NCBI RefSeq assembly: GCF_007830615.1
Contig: NZ_VLLI01000002.1
Span: 434,001-498,000 of the forward strand
Direction of reading: 5' to 3'
From: Mucilaginibacter frigoritolerans
Lineage (GTDB): Bacteria > Bacteroidota > Bacteroidia > Sphingobacteriales > Sphingobacteriaceae
Length of the DNA stretch: 64,000 bases
The notes under the pieces are model-generated. The model was not told the origin of the DNA. It worked only from the letters and a program-made list of their open reading frames with translations, and made no database searches. Of the stretch, positions 63,799 through 64,000 are shown in pieces. The position numbers and the translations under genes were made by a program. The number at the start of each line of letters is the position of its first letter. The stretch's first letter is position 1.

Positions 63799-64000
63799 AT
63801 GCCAAGACTAAATCTTTTAGAAGAAACACGGTTTGAAAAACTACCGGTAACTGTTTATGCCGATAAACTTACGGCATCAAAAGCCGTAGCTAAACGTATT
63901 GCTGATATTATAAAGACCAAAACCACCAAAGGCGAAATGGCCGTTTTAGGACTTGCCACAGGTGTAACCCCCATTGCGGTTTATGATGAACTGATAAGGT
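63799..64000 (+). CDS. nagB: Glucosamine-6-phosphate deaminase-type protein, N-terminal part (cut by window end)
   Basis: The frame from the ATG at 63799 is open to the window end (67 residues). It reads FEKLPVTVYADKLTASKAVA and then MAVLGLATGVTPIAVYDELI, the NagB N-terminal signature including the GLATG-TP phosphate-binding loop. In Bacteroidota such openings usually belong to the long NagB with an extra C-terminal domain, which the cut end cannot show. It converts glucosamine 6-phosphate to fructose 6-phosphate and ammonia. Confidence 0.88.
   Translation, partial: MPRLNLLEETRFEKLPVTVYADKLTASKAVAKRIADIIKTKTTKGEMAVLGLATGVTPIAVYDELIR

Noticed and set aside
1-64000. CRISPR arrays, insertion sequences, prophage genes, replication origin
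   Set aside because: No regular spaced repeats, transposase, integrase or phage structural genes were seen, and no dnaA-box cluster.

Overview
The window is chromosomal DNA of a Bacteroidota bacterium, most likely of the Sphingobacteriaceae (Mucilaginibacter or Pedobacter type). The evidence is two SusC/SusD pairs, several other TonB-dependent or beta-barrel outer-membrane proteins with CarboxypepD-regulatory domains, many lipoproteins with a Cys followed by charged residues, LytS/LytTR and hybrid-free sensor kinases, promoters of the TTG-N19/20-TAnnTTTG type, few Shine-Dalgarno sequences, and AT-rich coding DNA. The genus is inferred, not proven.

Layout. 1-1.0 kb: the end of a probable M14 peptidase and a TPR lipoprotein flanked by a degenerate direct repeat. 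1.3-6.8 kb: a LytS/LytTR two-component pair followed by a TonB receptor with an STN domain and a DUF4249 lipoprotein; the same short GC-rich motif precedes the kinase and the receptor. 6.8-12.1 kb (minus): a large beta-barrel protein and a PadR/PspC/small-protein operon. 12.3-19.3 kb: SusC, SusD-like and DUF1735 genes without carbohydrate enzymes, then an unknown lipoprotein. 19.3-23.1 kb: housekeeping genes (DoxX, LD-carboxypeptidase, metG, tRNA-Arg). 23.3-33 kb: an accessory region with a beta-helix protein, an HxlR regulator plus a decayed second copy of its 5' end, short-chain dehydrogenases, a GC-rich transferred gene pair, a Crp/Fnr regulator, a PAS histidine kinase and a DUF892 protein. 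33-45 kb: Cys-rich small proteins, a Kelch lipoprotein split by a -1 frameshift at a T7 tract, an SGNH/MBOAT acylation pair, a FadL-like protein divergent from a secreted PI-PLC-like protein, and a second 816-residue beta-barrel protein. 45-47.5 kb: ArsR/SRPBCC, an alpha/beta hydrolase and a Crp-type regulator.

47.6-64 kb is the most interesting part: a complete polysaccharide-utilisation-type locus. It has a LacI-type regulator, a CBM9-like protein, a sugar MFS transporter, SusC, SusD, a PKD/CBM9-like surface lipoprotein, a DUF5009 (HGSNAT-like) membrane acetyltransferase, a DUF4874/DUF4832 lipoprotein, GalE, a clan GH-D alpha-galactosidase-like enzyme, a NahK-like hexosamine 1-kinase and the start of a NagB-type deaminase. 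Three of its promoters carry the same palindrome (GTGTKCGMACAC) next to a TATATTTG -7 box, which ties the locus into one LacI regulon. The gene set points to a galactosamine/N-acetylgalactosamine-containing glycan, possibly partly de-N-acetylated, as substrate. This is an inference from gene content.
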